From CAUZIB01 sp963663925 (lineage in GTDB: Bacteria; Acidobacteriota; Vicinamibacteria; Vicinamibacterales; UBA8438), in NCBI GenBank assembly GCA_965237405.1, contig OZ250139.1:1984001-2048000 (forward strand): a stretch of DNA of 64,000 bases. Direction: 5' to 3'. The first letter of the stretch is position 1; each line of letters starts with the position of its first letter. Made by a program: the position numbers and the translations under genes. This document shows, in pieces, positions 27,586 to 36,945 of this stretch. The notes below the pieces were generated by a model. That model had not been told where the DNA came from, made no database searches, and saw only the letters and a list, made by a program, of their open reading frames with translations.

Positions 27586-28099
27586 CCCGGTCGCTGGTCT
27601 TCTTGAGCGCCTCGGGCGTGCCGGCGAGGGCCGTGCCGCGCAAGGCGCACGAGGCTTCGTCCAGCGCCTCTTTCCAGGTCATGCCGTAGGCGCGGCGATT
27701 CGTTTCGACGTGGTCCGCGACCAGAAAGTCGCGACACGCCCGTCTGTACGCCCGCGCCCACTGTTGAAACCGGCCCGGGGCGGCAGGCCGCGTGCCCGTC
27801 GGCGAAATGGCCCCCGGCACGAACTCGGAGAGCCAGCGCTCCAGTGCCGTCACGACCCAGGCCGGCACCGGATCGCCATACTGAGAGCAGTGGCGCACGG
27901 CTTCCACGAGCGCCGCGGCATCGCCGGTCCGCGCGACGCACCGCCGATACCCATCGAGACGCCTGTGCTCGGGCACCCACGGCAGCCCGGCCCCGAGATT
28001 GCTCGTCCACCCCGTCTTCATCACGCCTCGTGTGCCGGTCTTCTGCCAGGGTCGCCCCCCACGGCCACTGGGCGGGCGTGCCGCGCGCCGACGCGTCAT
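27586..28099 (-). CDS. Hypothetical island protein, 3'-truncated by an IS
   Basis: About 170 residues remain. The frame begins MTRRRAARPPSGRGGR and includes RFQQWARAYRRACRDFLVAD and MTWKEALDEASCALRG. I do not recognise a family. The ATG overlaps the integrase stop codon in an ATGA arrangement, so it is translated after the integrase as part of the same island operon. The IS5-family element at 27585 removes the C-terminus, and the open frame past that point is IS sequence. Confidence 0.5.
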
Positions 28100-29286
28100 G
28101 GTCTACGCCCCAGCGCCGCCTGGATGGACGCGGCCGTCGCGTTGCTCGCGGCGCGCAGCGGATCGTCCATCAGGTGGGCATACCGATGAGTGGTCGCCGC
28201 CTGCGTGTGGCCCAAGAGGGCCCCGATGACCGGTAAGGTGTGTCCGCTCGAGACCGCCACCGAGGCAAAGGAATGCCGCAGATCATGGAGGCGCACGTCC
28301 GCCAGGCGCGCCCGACGGCGCACCCACGCCCAGGGGGCCGCCAGACTCACCCGGTGCTGCCCTGCGCGGACGCCGTGGCCCTCGCCGGGAAACACGAACG
28401 GCGATGTCGCGAATCGTGGCCATCGCGTCAGCACGTCGACGGCGGGCGGCGACAGCAGAATCGTCTTGCGGCCCGTCTTGGAGTCGGAGAGGTGCAGCGC
28501 CCCACCTCCGAGGTCGACCTCCGCCCACCGCAGCGACAGGATCTCCCCGACGCGCGCGCCCGTCAGCAGCAAGAGCCGAATCGCCGTGATAGCCGACGGC
28601 GGGATCGCGTCGTACCGCTCGGCGACCCGGAGCGCGGCGCCCAGCCGCTGTAGCTCCGCCGGACTCAGATAGCGCTGCCGCGCCGGCTCTGGATACTTTT
28701 CGACGCCTCGGCATGGATTCGAGCCGCCCGACCGGTAGCCGTCATCCTCTGCCCAGCTCAATAGCTTCGACAGCACGGCCAGCACCCGGTTCGCCAGATA
28801 CGGGGTGGCGCGCAGGCGATGGTGCAACCGGAGCACGTCGGCCCGACGCAGGTCGGCGATGGCGAGGGGCCCGAACGCTGGGCGGATGTGAGCGTCCAGC
28901 GCCAGCCGGTAGAGGCGGCCCGTGGACGGCTTCCGCCGGGCCTCGACGTGCTCGCGCACAAAGCGGTCCGCGACGGCGGCCACTGTCGGGGCCTCACGGT
29001 CCACGTCCTGGCGCTTGAGCGGGTCGTCGCCGCCGGCCACCACGCCCAACAGCTGGCGCGCCCGGCGGCGCGCCTGGTCGAGCGGGATGACGCCCACCCG
29101 ATCGATCGAGGCCCAGCGGACCCGGCCGGTCGCGAGGCGGTACTTGACGATGAACGCTTTGGTGCCCGCCGGCGACACCCGGACGCCGAATCCGCGAAGC
29201 TCGCCGTCCCACGCCACGTACTGCCGCCCCGGCCGGGGTCTTAGGGCCTCGATCGTCCGCTGCTTCAGCCGACCTGCTGATTGCAC
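28096..29286 (-). CDS. Tyrosine integrase of a tRNA-Thr-associated island
   Basis: A 396-aa P4-type site-specific recombinase. It has an N-terminal DUF4102-like arm-binding domain (LRGFGVRVSPAGTKAFIVKY), a SAM-like core-binding domain, and a catalytic domain with LLLLTGARVGEILSLRW (first Arg), LHDLRHSFASVA (His-x-x-Arg), GALLGHTQAATTHRYAHL (His and nucleophilic Tyr). The gene ends by overlapping the next gene and starts about 150 bp from the tRNA-Thr 3' fragment at 29436, the expected attachment site. All catalytic residues are present, so the enzyme may still act. Confidence 0.92.
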   Translation of the reverse strand: MQSAGRLKQRTIEALRPRPGRQYVAWDGELRGFGVRVSPAGTKAFIVKYRLATGRVRWASIDRVGVIPLDQARRRARQLLGVVAGGDDPLKRQDVDREAPTVAAVADRFVREHVEARRKPSTGRLYRLALDAHIRPAFGPLAIADLRRADVLRLHHRLRATPYLANRVLAVLSKLLSWAEDDGYRSGGSNPCRGVEKYPEPARQRYLSPAELQRLGAALRVAERYDAIPPSAITAIRLLLLTGARVGEILSLRWAEVDLGGGALHLSDSKTGRKTILLSPPAVDVLTRWPRFATSPFVFPGEGHGVRAGQHRVSLAAPWAWVRRRARLADVRLHDLRHSFASVAVSSGHTLPVIGALLGHTQAATTHRYAHLMDDPLRAASNATAASIQAALGRRP

Positions 29287-29435
29287 CGCAGTGTCCTGCC
29301 CCCGCGCATCTAGCTACCGTATAGCTACCACGTGGGCGCGGATTCGCGCGGAGCCATGCTGGCATATTACCATAAGATAGCCCATTTAATGGACTCATGC
29401 GGGAGTATGCGAGACGATGCGGACAAGACGATATT

Positions 29436-29482
29436 GATTCGTAATCAGCAGGTCAACGGTTCGAGTCCGTTCGCCGGCTCCA
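29436..29482 (+). other. tRNA-Thr(CGT) 3' fragment, attachment site next to integrase
   Basis: Reads GATTCGTAATCAGCAGG followed by a T arm ACGGTTCGAGTCCGT and the end GCCGGCTCCA. No tRNA 5' half precedes it. Position directly beyond the integrase gene supports an att site. The T-stem differs from the fragments at 7724 and 54581 but remains fully paired. Confidence 0.75.
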
Positions 29483-29555
29483 GTTTTTCTTGGGAGAATT
29501 GATTAGAGGATGGTCCGCTCGAAGATCCTGGAACTGCCGGCGCCGATCGCAGCCG

Positions 29556-30605
29556 CTACATCTTCACGAACTTGTGCAGCTCGGGCTTGACCGTGTCTGC
29601 GACGTAGATATCTCCGTTCGGCGCGATCGTCATGTAGTGAGCCTCGCCGAACTCGCCGAGCCCCGGCCCCGGCTGCCCTGTAGCCCCGATCGCCTTGCCG
29701 TTTTCGTCAAACCGAAGAATCTCCCCGGAGAAACCACTCACCATGTACATCTGCTGGTCGTCGGCGATGTAGAGCCCGCACGGAAGACCCATGTACTTCC
29801 GCTCCGCGATGTAGGTTCCTTCGGCGTCGAAGATCTGGACGCGCCGATTTTGCCGATCGGCAACGTACACAAGCCCTTCCGAGTCAACCACAATCGAATG
29901 CGGCGTGTCGAATTCACCCGGCCCAGTCCCCTGAGTTCCCCACGTCGTGAGTAGCCTGCCGACGCTGTCGAATTTCAGTACGCGAGGTGGACCTTTGCCG
30001 TGCCCAATGATCACGTAGATCTCGCCCGCGAGTCCGAAGGCCAGGTCGGTGGGTTCCATGAGCAGTCGAGTGTTCATCTCCTCATTCCATTCGCCGGCTT
30101 CCCGGTGGACGCCAAGAGTCATTAGCACATCACCATCCGGGTTCATTTTCCGTACGGTGTGACCACCAACATCGGTAGTCCAGATATTGCCTTCCGCATC
30201 AAGACGCATCCCATGAGGCCGGACATACTGCCCCTGCCCCCACGACCGCACGAACGCGCCATCGGCATCAAACTCCACCAGCGGATTGGGCCCCCGATTG
30301 AAGACCAGCAGGCGATTCGTGGCGGTCCAGGCGACACTGGACGGCGCGCCCATCTCAACGTCATCGGGAATCTGCAGCCCATGGGGCACGGGCCGATATC
30401 CAAGATCCGGCGCGTCCTCCATCTGCGCCGGGTCCGGCCCGGTCAACAAATTGGGAATCTGTATCCCCGGACGGATGAGCGACTCCCCGAAAACCGAATC
30501 GTGCTCCGTCGGCGCGGCCACCGCAGGCACATCCTCCACCGGTCCTGGGTCACACGCGGTCAAGAGTGGGAGCTGAAGCAGTAAAACGATCATGATCAAC
30601 CGCAT
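29556..30605 (-). CDS. NHL-repeat lipoprotein (peptidyl-hydroxyglycine amidating lyase-like)
   Basis: A 349-aa protein with a lipoprotein signal: MRLIMIVLLLQLPLLTAC, cysteine in the lipobox LTAC. The mature part is a beta-propeller with repeated NHL units, for example LVFNRGPNPLVEFDADGAFV, IWTTDVGGHTVRKMNPDGDV and VYVADRQNRRVQIFDAEGTY. Such proteins are commonly annotated as peptidyl-alpha-hydroxyglycine alpha-amidating lyase family, though catalysis is unproven here. The ATG at 30605 is chosen because AAGGAG lies seven bases upstream and the signal peptide starts there. It would be anchored to a membrane facing the periplasm. Confidence 0.82.
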   Translation of the reverse strand: MRLIMIVLLLQLPLLTACDPGPVEDVPAVAAPTEHDSVFGESLIRPGIQIPNLLTGPDPAQMEDAPDLGYRPVPHGLQIPDDVEMGAPSSVAWTATNRLLVFNRGPNPLVEFDADGAFVRSWGQGQYVRPHGMRLDAEGNIWTTDVGGHTVRKMNPDGDVLMTLGVHREAGEWNEEMNTRLLMEPTDLAFGLAGEIYVIIGHGKGPPRVLKFDSVGRLLTTWGTQGTGPGEFDTPHSIVVDSEGLVYVADRQNRRVQIFDAEGTYIAERKYMGLPCGLYIADDQQMYMVSGFSGEILRFDENGKAIGATGQPGPGLGEFGEAHYMTIAPNGDIYVADTVKPELHKFVKM

Positions 30606-30673
30606 ATGTTCTCCTTCGGCGCAGAGCGCCATCGAGTCCTACGATACACCGATACTTTTGTCCAAAACACGAC

Positions 30674-31705
30674 TCAAGACAGCAGATAGCTGACGACTGT
30701 GACAACTACGTACGTCGCCAACAAAACGCACCCGAATGGTCGTTTGAGAATATCATCGCTCGCCGTCAATGTGCCCATCCGAAAGACTGTCAGCACGAAC
30801 AACATCGCGGGAAACTGCAGCGCAAAGAAATGCGGATCGGCGACTAGCCCCCCAGGAGTCACGGCCGCCGCGGCGCCAGCCACAAAGAGTACGTTCAAGA
30901 TGTCAGCCCCAATGACGTTGCCAATCGCAAGCTCTCCCTGCCCCTTCAGCGTTGCCGTCACCACGATCACGAGCTCGGGCACCGAGGTGCCAAACGCGAC
31001 CAGGGTCGCGGCAATAATGCTCGGCGGCACCTCCAGTCGCTCGGCAATTTCTGTTGCTGACGAAATCAGAAAGAACGACGAGATAACGACGACGGCCACG
31101 GCAACAGTTAGACTGACGAACGTCGCCATCTTGGGGCGTAAACTGTTCTGTGATTCGTCGCGAGCGTTCCTGTCGCCTTCCCTAACTTGCCGTGCCAGTT
31201 GCACCGACCAACTCATGTAGAGGCCAAGCATCATCAGGAATACCCATCCACCTGCCTGTGGGAGGAGACCACCCAGGGTAAACACGCTGCCAAGAGACAT
31301 CCAGGGCAGGCACACCACGACGAGTAGCACACCACAGCCCAATTGCACCCATCCCTGACGGGCGGCGATAACCCTGTCGAACGGTAACGGCGATATCAGG
31401 CAGGCAATACCCAGAATGAGACCCGTATCGCAGATAATCGATCCGACCGCGTTTCCGAGGGCAAGTCCAGACTCGCCCTGCACTGCCGCCAGTACCGACA
31501 CGGCGGCCTCTGGCGTCGTCGTGCCGAGGCTAACGACCGTCGCGCCAACGACGACGCTGGGAATACCCCACTGCAACGAGATGGCCACAGCATCCTCGAC
31601 CAGTACGTCAGCGCCCTTTCCCAACGCAAGGACGCTAATCGCAATCGTGGTAACGAGCGCCCACGTCGGCCACAGGACGACCAGCGTATCGAGATACTCG
31701 GTCAT
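30674..31705 (-). CDS. Sodium/calcium exchanger family protein (CaCA)
   Basis: A 343-aa membrane protein with about ten hydrophobic segments and the duplicated alpha repeats of calcium/cation antiporters: VVSLGTTTPEAAVSVLAA with LALGNAVGSII in the first half and VAFGTSVPELVIVVTATL with LAIGNVIGADILN in the second. The two acidic residues (TPE and PEL) are the ion-binding sites. It exchanges Ca2+ or a similar cation for Na+ or H+ at the inner membrane. It follows the NHL lipoprotein in the same direction, 69 bases apart. Confidence 0.9.
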   Translation of the reverse strand: MTEYLDTLVVLWPTWALVTTIAISVLALGKGADVLVEDAVAISLQWGIPSVVVGATVVSLGTTTPEAAVSVLAAVQGESGLALGNAVGSIICDTGLILGIACLISPLPFDRVIAARQGWVQLGCGVLLVVVCLPWMSLGSVFTLGGLLPQAGGWVFLMMLGLYMSWSVQLARQVREGDRNARDESQNSLRPKMATFVSLTVAVAVVVISSFFLISSATEIAERLEVPPSIIAATLVAFGTSVPELVIVVTATLKGQGELAIGNVIGADILNVLFVAGAAAAVTPGGLVADPHFFALQFPAMLFVLTVFRMGTLTASDDILKRPFGCVLLATYVVVTVVSYLLS

Positions 31706-31839
31706 CGTCTGTCGTCAGTCACCTGGGGCGCACGAAATCGGTTTCGAATCGAACCGGAGCGCAGGTTCATCGGCAGAGCCCACAACCACTCGCGGATCTT
31801 CTCACGATATGCCGACCGCCAACTAGAATACGCCGACTG

Positions 31840-32225
31840 CGAGCCGGTGCGCATAGGGTGGGACTGTGACGTCCAGCAGCGATAGATATTGCGCCACCAC
31901 CTTTCGAGCCGGACGATCCACGACGATCCACCCCACATCTAGTAACAGTTCGGGATCGCGGCACTTCGCCATGACGTTTGGGTCGTGGCTAACCAGAAGG
32001 ACCATTGACCCCTTCGCACGAAGCTCAAAGTAGCCTTTCTCGCAGCGCCGTCTGAAGCCAGCGTCAATACCTCGTCGTGCACGAGGACGTCACGAACCGT
32101 TTCGAACGCGACAGCATATCCTGCCCGAACGACATGTCCATCAAGTAGTGGTTGAGCGTTAACTCGGGGAAATGCTCTAGCTCGGCAAACATGAGAATCT
32201 AGTCCATTCGCCGGTATTTCTGGGC
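31840..32225 (-). pseudogene. ABC transporter ATPase (polysaccharide-export type), degraded
   Basis: Pieces of an ATPase are found in three frames on the minus strand: LELEHFPELTLNHYLMDMSF, then AVAFETVRDVLVHDEVLTLA (Walker B-like HDE), then ELRAKGSMVLLVSHDPNVMA with the switch histidine and a C-terminal LLDVGWIVVDRPARKVVAQY. The order matches the second half of a Wzt-like nucleotide-binding domain. At least two frameshifts separate the parts and the Walker A region is absent. It is a decayed gene between the exchanger and hisC. Confidence 0.5.
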
Positions 32226-32386
32226 AAGCGATAACCCCATCACCGTAGTCGCATGTAAGACATTCAGACACTCTGACGCCATATCTCACAGCTGCATGGG
32301 AGCCTGAATAATCTACTTGTTCGCCGGAAAACCTAACAACGGCACCACCCACCAGGGTAAAGCGCCAGATACAATGCCCTTTGGTC

Positions 32387-33448
32387 ATGTCGTACTTCAG
32401 ACCGGAGATCGACGCACTCGAAGCGTATACACCGGGCGAACAGCCATCATCCGAAGCTGGTGTCATCAAGCTCAACACGAACGAGAACCCCTATCCTCCA
32501 AGCCCTAGAGCCGTTGCCGCACTCCACGCTATCCAGGCGGACCATCTCCGCCTGTACCCGCAGCCCTACGCTGACGAGTTCCGTGTGAGCGCGGCGGCCG
32601 TGCTTGGCATTGACCCGGGGTGGATCCTCGTCGGCAACGGCAGCGACGACATCCTGACGATGCTGATTCGCTCGGTCGGCGGTCCATCCCGTCCAGTTGC
32701 CTATCCGAGTCCGACATATGTGCTCTACGGTACCCTGGCCCAGATGCAGGGTTCGCCCGTGATCGAAATCCCGTTCGACGAGGACTACAGTCTTCCCGTC
32801 GACGAGCTGGCGGCAACCAACGCTGCCCTGACGCTCGTTGCCAGCCCAAATAGTCCTTCTGGCACTCGTCCCTCGAACGTCCGACTCGCAGAGCTGGCGT
32901 CGCGACTTGACGGCCTGCTGGTAATCGACGAGGCCTACGTCGAGTTTGCTGATGCGAACGCGCTGGAATTAGTCCGGCGCCTCGACAACATCGTAATCCT
33001 TCGCACCCTCTCCAAGAGCCACGCACTCGCCGGGCTACGACTCGGCTTTGCGATAGGCACGGAACCGTTGGTGGCTGGCCTCGCCAAGGTCAAAGATAGC
33101 TACAACGTCGACGCGATTGCTGCGCGTGTGGGTTCGGCCGCCATGCACGATCAAGAGTACACCGCGGAGCTGGTCACACGAGTGCGTCGCTCCCGAAGCA
33201 GACTCGCCGCAGCACTGGCAGCTCTCGGGTTTCGCGTCTGGCCGAGCGAGGCGAATTTCCTACTGGTTCGACCTCCTGATGGTCGCGCGCGCGACGTGTA
33301 CGAGGGACTCAAGCAGCGTAACATCTTGGTGCGCTACTTCGATCGGCCGGCTCTTGACGACAAGTTGCGGATCACAGTCGGTACCGATGCGCAGAACCAC
33401 CGACTGATCGAGGTCACCGAACAACTGGTCGCACAATGGCAACCATGA
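32387..33448 (+). CDS. hisC: Histidinol-phosphate aminotransferase
   Basis: A 353-aa PLP enzyme that converts imidazole-acetol phosphate and glutamate to histidinol phosphate. It has LNTNENPYPPSPRAV at the N-terminus, LVGNGSDDILTMLIR, LVASPNSPSGTR, LLVIDEAYVEFA, and the PLP lysine in TLSKSHALAGLRLGFAIG, with the phosphate-binding arginine in that segment. NFLLVRPP and RYFDRPALDDKLRITVGT complete the HisC pattern. The ATG at 32387 is preferred to a TTG two codons upstream. The gene stands alone from other his genes. Confidence 0.9.
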   Translation: MSYFRPEIDALEAYTPGEQPSSEAGVIKLNTNENPYPPSPRAVAALHAIQADHLRLYPQPYADEFRVSAAAVLGIDPGWILVGNGSDDILTMLIRSVGGPSRPVAYPSPTYVLYGTLAQMQGSPVIEIPFDEDYSLPVDELAATNAALTLVASPNSPSGTRPSNVRLAELASRLDGLLVIDEAYVEFADANALELVRRLDNIVILRTLSKSHALAGLRLGFAIGTEPLVAGLAKVKDSYNVDAIAARVGSAAMHDQEYTAELVTRVRRSRSRLAAALAALGFRVWPSEANFLLVRPPDGRARDVYEGLKQRNILVRYFDRPALDDKLRITVGTDAQNHRLIEVTEQLVAQWQP

Positions 33449-33458
33449 ACTACTGCGA

Positions 33459-34739
33459 TTACCGCACAAGTGCTAACAAGCGGCGGGCCGCCTCATCGAG
33501 CGAGTCAAAGCTTCGACAGAAGGCGAATCGCAGGTAGGGTAAATTGGCCGCCCCATCATCCGCGGCGAAAAAGTTGCTCCCCGGAACAGCCGCGACGCCG
33601 ATGTCTTCGATCAGACACATGGCTGCATCCATTGAGTCAAGACGCGCAAGCCGACTCACCTCTCGATAGTCAGCGAAGAGGTAGTAGGCTCCCTGCGGCT
33701 GCGAAACACGAAACCCTGCCCGGTCGAGCGCCTGCATCAACCGCCCACGCTTACTGGCGTACCGTTCACGTAGGTCGTCGAAGAAGTCGTCGGGCATCTC
33801 GAGCAACCGGATCGTAGCCTTCTGGAGCGGTGTCGGGGCCTGGATCACGAGGGTGTCGTGAATGGCACGTATCTCGGCCGTCAGCGGCGCGGGCGCGATC
33901 ACCCACCCCACGCGCCACCCGGTCGCATTTCCAGTCTTCGAGATCGAGTTAACGATAACGGTGCGGTCACGTACACTCGGATCTGCGGCAATCGTCTGGT
34001 GGTAGCGCCCGTCGAACGTGATGTGCTCGTAGATCTCGTCGGTCACGATCACGAGATCGTGATCGACCGCGAGCGTGGCGATGAAATCCAGCTCGCCTGC
34101 ATCAAACACCTTGCCCGTTGGATTGTGGGGTGTGTTAAGAACGAGCAGTCGTGCGTCAGCGGCGGCATGTGACCACTCGTTTCGGTCGAACCTCCACGAT
34201 CCGTTCCGTTCGGTCAAGTTGACGTAGACCGGACGCAAGCCGAACACATCGGCTTGTGCTGGATACATCTCATGGAACGGCTGAACAATCATGACGCCGT
34301 CCCCTGGCTCGCAGGCCGCCTTAAGCACCGACGCTAGTCCTTCCGTTGCACCAAGCGTAATCGTGATCTCGCGTTCGAAATCGGGTCGGAACGCGTACCA
34401 ACGCTGCGTGTAGTCGGCAACAGCCCGGCGAAGCTCTACGAGGCCGAACGGAAACGAATACTGGCTGAGGTGGTCACCGGAACCCCGGATCCGTTCCATC
34501 GCCCTTTCGAGGTTAGTAGCAGCCGCTAGTTTCTCGTTGGAACCGAGACCAAGATCCCCGAGCGTCAATCGTTCAACCCGCTCGACTCCCACGTCGGTCC
34601 CGCCGAGTAGCGCTGTGATCGCTGCCCATACCATCGGGTAGGCCGGAGGCTCATCCGTGAACCCCTGGGCTAAATTGACGGCATCGTGCTGCACCGCCAG
34701 ACGGGTCATTCGTCGAATAACCGACTCGCTGCTTGCCAT
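33459..34739 (-). CDS. Aminotransferase class I/II
   Basis: A 426-aa fold-type I PLP aminotransferase. Key segments are VNLAQGFTDEPPAYP at the N-terminus, ITLGATEGLASVLKA, LLVLNTPHNPTGKVF, VIVTDEIYEHITFDG, and the PLP lysine in VNSISKTGNATGWRVGWV. The pattern is that of methionine or kynurenine/aspartate-type aminotransferases, but substrate cannot be assigned. An extended loop around residues 45-85 is an unusual insertion. It is convergent with hisC; the stop codons lie about ten bases apart. Confidence 0.87.
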   Translation of the reverse strand: MASSESVIRRMTRLAVQHDAVNLAQGFTDEPPAYPMVWAAITALLGGTDVGVERVERLTLGDLGLGSNEKLAAATNLERAMERIRGSGDHLSQYSFPFGLVELRRAVADYTQRWYAFRPDFEREITITLGATEGLASVLKAACEPGDGVMIVQPFHEMYPAQADVFGLRPVYVNLTERNGSWRFDRNEWSHAAADARLLVLNTPHNPTGKVFDAGELDFIATLAVDHDLVIVTDEIYEHITFDGRYHQTIAADPSVRDRTVIVNSISKTGNATGWRVGWVIAPAPLTAEIRAIHDTLVIQAPTPLQKATIRLLEMPDDFFDDLRERYASKRGRLMQALDRAGFRVSQPQGAYYLFADYREVSRLARLDSMDAAMCLIEDIGVAAVPGSNFFAADDGAANLPYLRFAFCRSFDSLDEAARRLLALVR

Positions 34740-34814
34740 AGGAAGTGCGAGCTGATTCTACAAGCCAGCGTGCATCGGCGATTCGAGTTACACTGCGGGC
34801 CGACCTGCATCCCG

Positions 34815-35429
34815 ATGCACTCAGATGGCAGCACGGCAGTCCTCGCTGTTGACGTCGCTATTCCTCCACCCTCACATGTGCGGAATCGACTCTCCGAGCT
34901 GAACGTCCAAACGCTCGGACCGCCAGCAGGCTTTCGGTTCGGGCCAACCCGACTCCCACATCTAACTTTGGCACAGCAGTTCGTTAGTCGTGACCGATTG
35001 AACGAGTTAGCGACCAAGCTCGGCGCCCTACTCAACCAAGAAGATTGCTTCGAACTAGTTACGACGACGGTCTCGATGCCTCGCCTTACATCGACGCTGG
35101 GCATCGAGCTGAATCCGGCGCTGGTCAGCCTTCATCATCGGATCATGAATCTGCTAATACCGTTCCACGCCGACGGTGACGGATACGAAGCGTTCTTCAC
35201 GAACGGCGATCCACCACGTCCGGCCGATCTCGAGTGGGTAAGGGGATTCCGCCGTCGATCAGCGTACGCGAGCTTCGATCCGCACATCACGTTGGGCGTG
35301 GGTAAGGTCGGCGGTGAGGTGTCTCCACTCCAGTTCGTCGCCACTCACGTATGGTTGTTCCACCTCGGTCGCTTCTGCACCTGCCGTCAAACACTAGAGC
35401 GCTGGACATTGACAGCCCTGCCCCGATAA
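34815..35429 (+). CDS. 2'-5' RNA ligase / 2H phosphoesterase family protein
   Basis: A 204-aa protein with the two HxT/S motifs of the 2H superfamily: RLPHLTLAQQF (about residue 50) and FDPHITLGVGK (about residue 165). These form the active site that acts on cyclic or 2'-5' phosphodiesters. The ATG at 34815 is preferred; the in-frame extension towards 34686 overlaps the divergent aminotransferase gene antisense. Biological substrate is unknown. Confidence 0.75.
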   Translation: MHSDGSTAVLAVDVAIPPPSHVRNRLSELNVQTLGPPAGFRFGPTRLPHLTLAQQFVSRDRLNELATKLGALLNQEDCFELVTTTVSMPRLTSTLGIELNPALVSLHHRIMNLLIPFHADGDGYEAFFTNGDPPRPADLEWVRGFRRRSAYASFDPHITLGVGKVGGEVSPLQFVATHVWLFHLGRFCTCRQTLERWTLTALPR

Positions 35430-35486
35430 GCCACCATCGCTTCGCGACGCCGACCGTCGGCGACAACCCCCAATGAGGAGATACCC

Positions 35487-36233
35487 ATGTGGTGCAAACC
35501 GTTGTACGTGTGGGGATTTGTCTGGCTAGCCGCGTGTTCTTCGAACGATGCGACTCAATCAGAAACCTCACAGACCGAACCGACCAATACGGACCATCCG
35601 ACGCTCGTGATACCTGAAGATATCCCTGGAGACATCCGTGAGGATTCCTGGGCTCGGCTGCCGCTCCCGGTTCGCGATGCACTCGGGAGCGATGGTCAAC
35701 GCGCCTACGATGTCATTGTCAACCCCAAGAGCCGTTATGCAGGTGGTCTTCGGGGTCCAGTGGCAATGTGGGTGTACAGCCCATTGACGGCGGAGCACAT
35801 TTTCCCCGCAAGCACCTACCTCCGATATGGAACAGACAAGGACCAGCGGCTCACCGAACTCGTAATCCTCGCCACCGCTCGAGCGGTTCGCAGCCAGTAC
35901 GAGTGGTCTGCCCACGAGCCGATCGGACTAGCCGCTGGTCTTGAACCCGAGATTATTGATCTAGTTAAACGTCAGACCGATCTCGATACCGTGGGTAACG
36001 TCGACGGACTCGGCCGCAACGAACGCGTTATCGTCCGCTTCGTGCGGGAGCTCCTGAGCGAGGAAAAGGTCTCGTCCTCTACCTTCGCGGACGCACGTGA
36101 ATTATTCGGTGAGCGTGGCGTGATGGACCTAACGGGGCTGGTCGGCTACTACAACTTCGTCAACATCACGATCAAGGCGTTCGACGTGCAGCTTGCTCCA
36201 GGGCGAACCCGACTACTGCCGGACCTTTGGTGA
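35487..36233 (+). CDS. Carboxymuconolactone decarboxylase family lipoprotein
   Basis: A 248-aa protein with a lipoprotein signal peptide ending WLAACSS and a spacer rich in Thr/Ser, followed by an AhpD/CMD-like domain. Recognisable parts are LTELVILATARAVRSQYEWS, AHEPIGLAAGLEPEIIDLVK and NERVIVRFVRELLSEEKV. The CxxC pair of AhpD peroxidases is absent, so it is of the decarboxylase-like type with unclear chemistry. GAGGAG precedes the ATG. The next small gene begins directly after the stop codon (TGAATG). Confidence 0.85.
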   Translation: MWCKPLYVWGFVWLAACSSNDATQSETSQTEPTNTDHPTLVIPEDIPGDIREDSWARLPLPVRDALGSDGQRAYDVIVNPKSRYAGGLRGPVAMWVYSPLTAEHIFPASTYLRYGTDKDQRLTELVILATARAVRSQYEWSAHEPIGLAAGLEPEIIDLVKRQTDLDTVGNVDGLGRNERVIVRFVRELLSEEKVSSSTFADARELFGERGVMDLTGLVGYYNFVNITIKAFDVQLAPGRTRLLPDLW

Positions 36234-36428
36234 ATGGCGGACGGTGCGACGCTTGGATCGTTGATTAGCCGCGACCGCCTCTGGGTCTCCGTCAGCTCTT
36301 TAGCCACCACGGCACTTGCCTGGGTCTATCTGGTCCGCATGGGGTGGCATCACGAACGCTGGGTACTTGCTCTTAGCGGCGCGGCATCGGTTGCGTGGGA
36401 TATTCTCGTCGTCGTCAAGGAACTGTAA
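36234..36428 (+). CDS. Small membrane protein
   Basis: A 64-aa frame starting with ATG immediately after the stop of the CMD lipoprotein. It has two hydrophobic segments, VSVSSLATTALAWVYLV and VLALSGAASVAWDILVV. The first resembles the N-terminal helix of DUF2182 metal-binding membrane proteins, so this could be a truncated relative or a genuine small protein. Translational coupling to the gene before and overlap with the VKOR gene after it favour expression, but no family can be named with confidence. Confidence 0.45.
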   Translation: MADGATLGSLISRDRLWVSVSSLATTALAWVYLVRMGWHHERWVLALSGAASVAWDILVVVKEL

Positions 36429-36853
36429 CGCCGTTGACCGTCATTGGAGTCCTAATTTCGACCCTCGCTGTCATCGGCCTGGCGATATCGAGCTACTTCA
36501 CCGCCGTGTCCTATCGCTGGATCCGACCCGATGCCCGCTGGATCCCACCCTTCTGCCGGATGGAGGAGCAAACGTGCGCCTCGATCGTGTTGACGCCACA
36601 GGCGCGGGTCTTCGGTGTACCCAACTCGGTGCTGGGTCAGGTCTTCTATCTATCGCTGCTGACCGGCGCGTGGCTTGGACTCCTGGATGGCCCCCTCCGC
36701 AGCGCCTACCTAGCCGGAAGCGCGCTGACTGTGGGGCTGGCAGTGTACTTGGCCTACTCCCTGCTGTACGTCATTCGCGTGCGATGCGTGCTGTGTTTCG
36801 GCTCGCACGGTATCAACCTGGTGAGCTTTGCATTGCTGGCCTTGATGGAGTAA
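36395..36853 (+). CDS. Vitamin K epoxide reductase family protein
   Basis: About 140-150 residues with four hydrophobic segments. The loop cysteines are in PFCRMEEQTCASI and the active-site pair in VRCVLCFGSHGINLVS (CxxC). A conserved serine/asparagine region FGVPNSVLGQVFYL lies between. VKOR homologues reoxidise a DsbA-like partner using quinones and so support disulfide formation in the periplasm. The start is uncertain: GTG at 36395 overlaps the preceding small gene, and a TTG near 36434 is an alternative. The neighbouring cytochrome c and CMD genes also suggest envelope redox work. Confidence 0.8.
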   Translation: MGYSRRRQGTVTPLTVIGVLISTLAVIGLAISSYFTAVSYRWIRPDARWIPPFCRMEEQTCASIVLTPQARVFGVPNSVLGQVFYLSLLTGAWLGLLDGPLRSAYLAGSALTVGLAVYLAYSLLYVIRVRCVLCFGSHGINLVSFALLALME

Positions 36854-36945
36854 ACGCGGGGCCTCTGAGTCCATCAAGGTGGGGGCGACAGATGGTATAT
36901 TAGGACGTAATTGGCGGATTTATTTAAGGGTAGACGGGAGGTCAG

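Larger units (their letters stand above)
7724..29482. mobile_element. Candidate 21.8-kb genomic island between tRNA-Thr fragments
   Basis: The interval is bounded by two directly repeated tRNA-Thr 3' fragments and carries a tyrosine integrase (28096-29286) immediately inside the right boundary, the classic arrangement of an integrated island. It holds prophage packaging genes, glycosyltransferases and several IS elements. The two ends differ in their T-stem sequence, so they may come from different integration events rather than be attL and attR of one element. Confidence 0.35.
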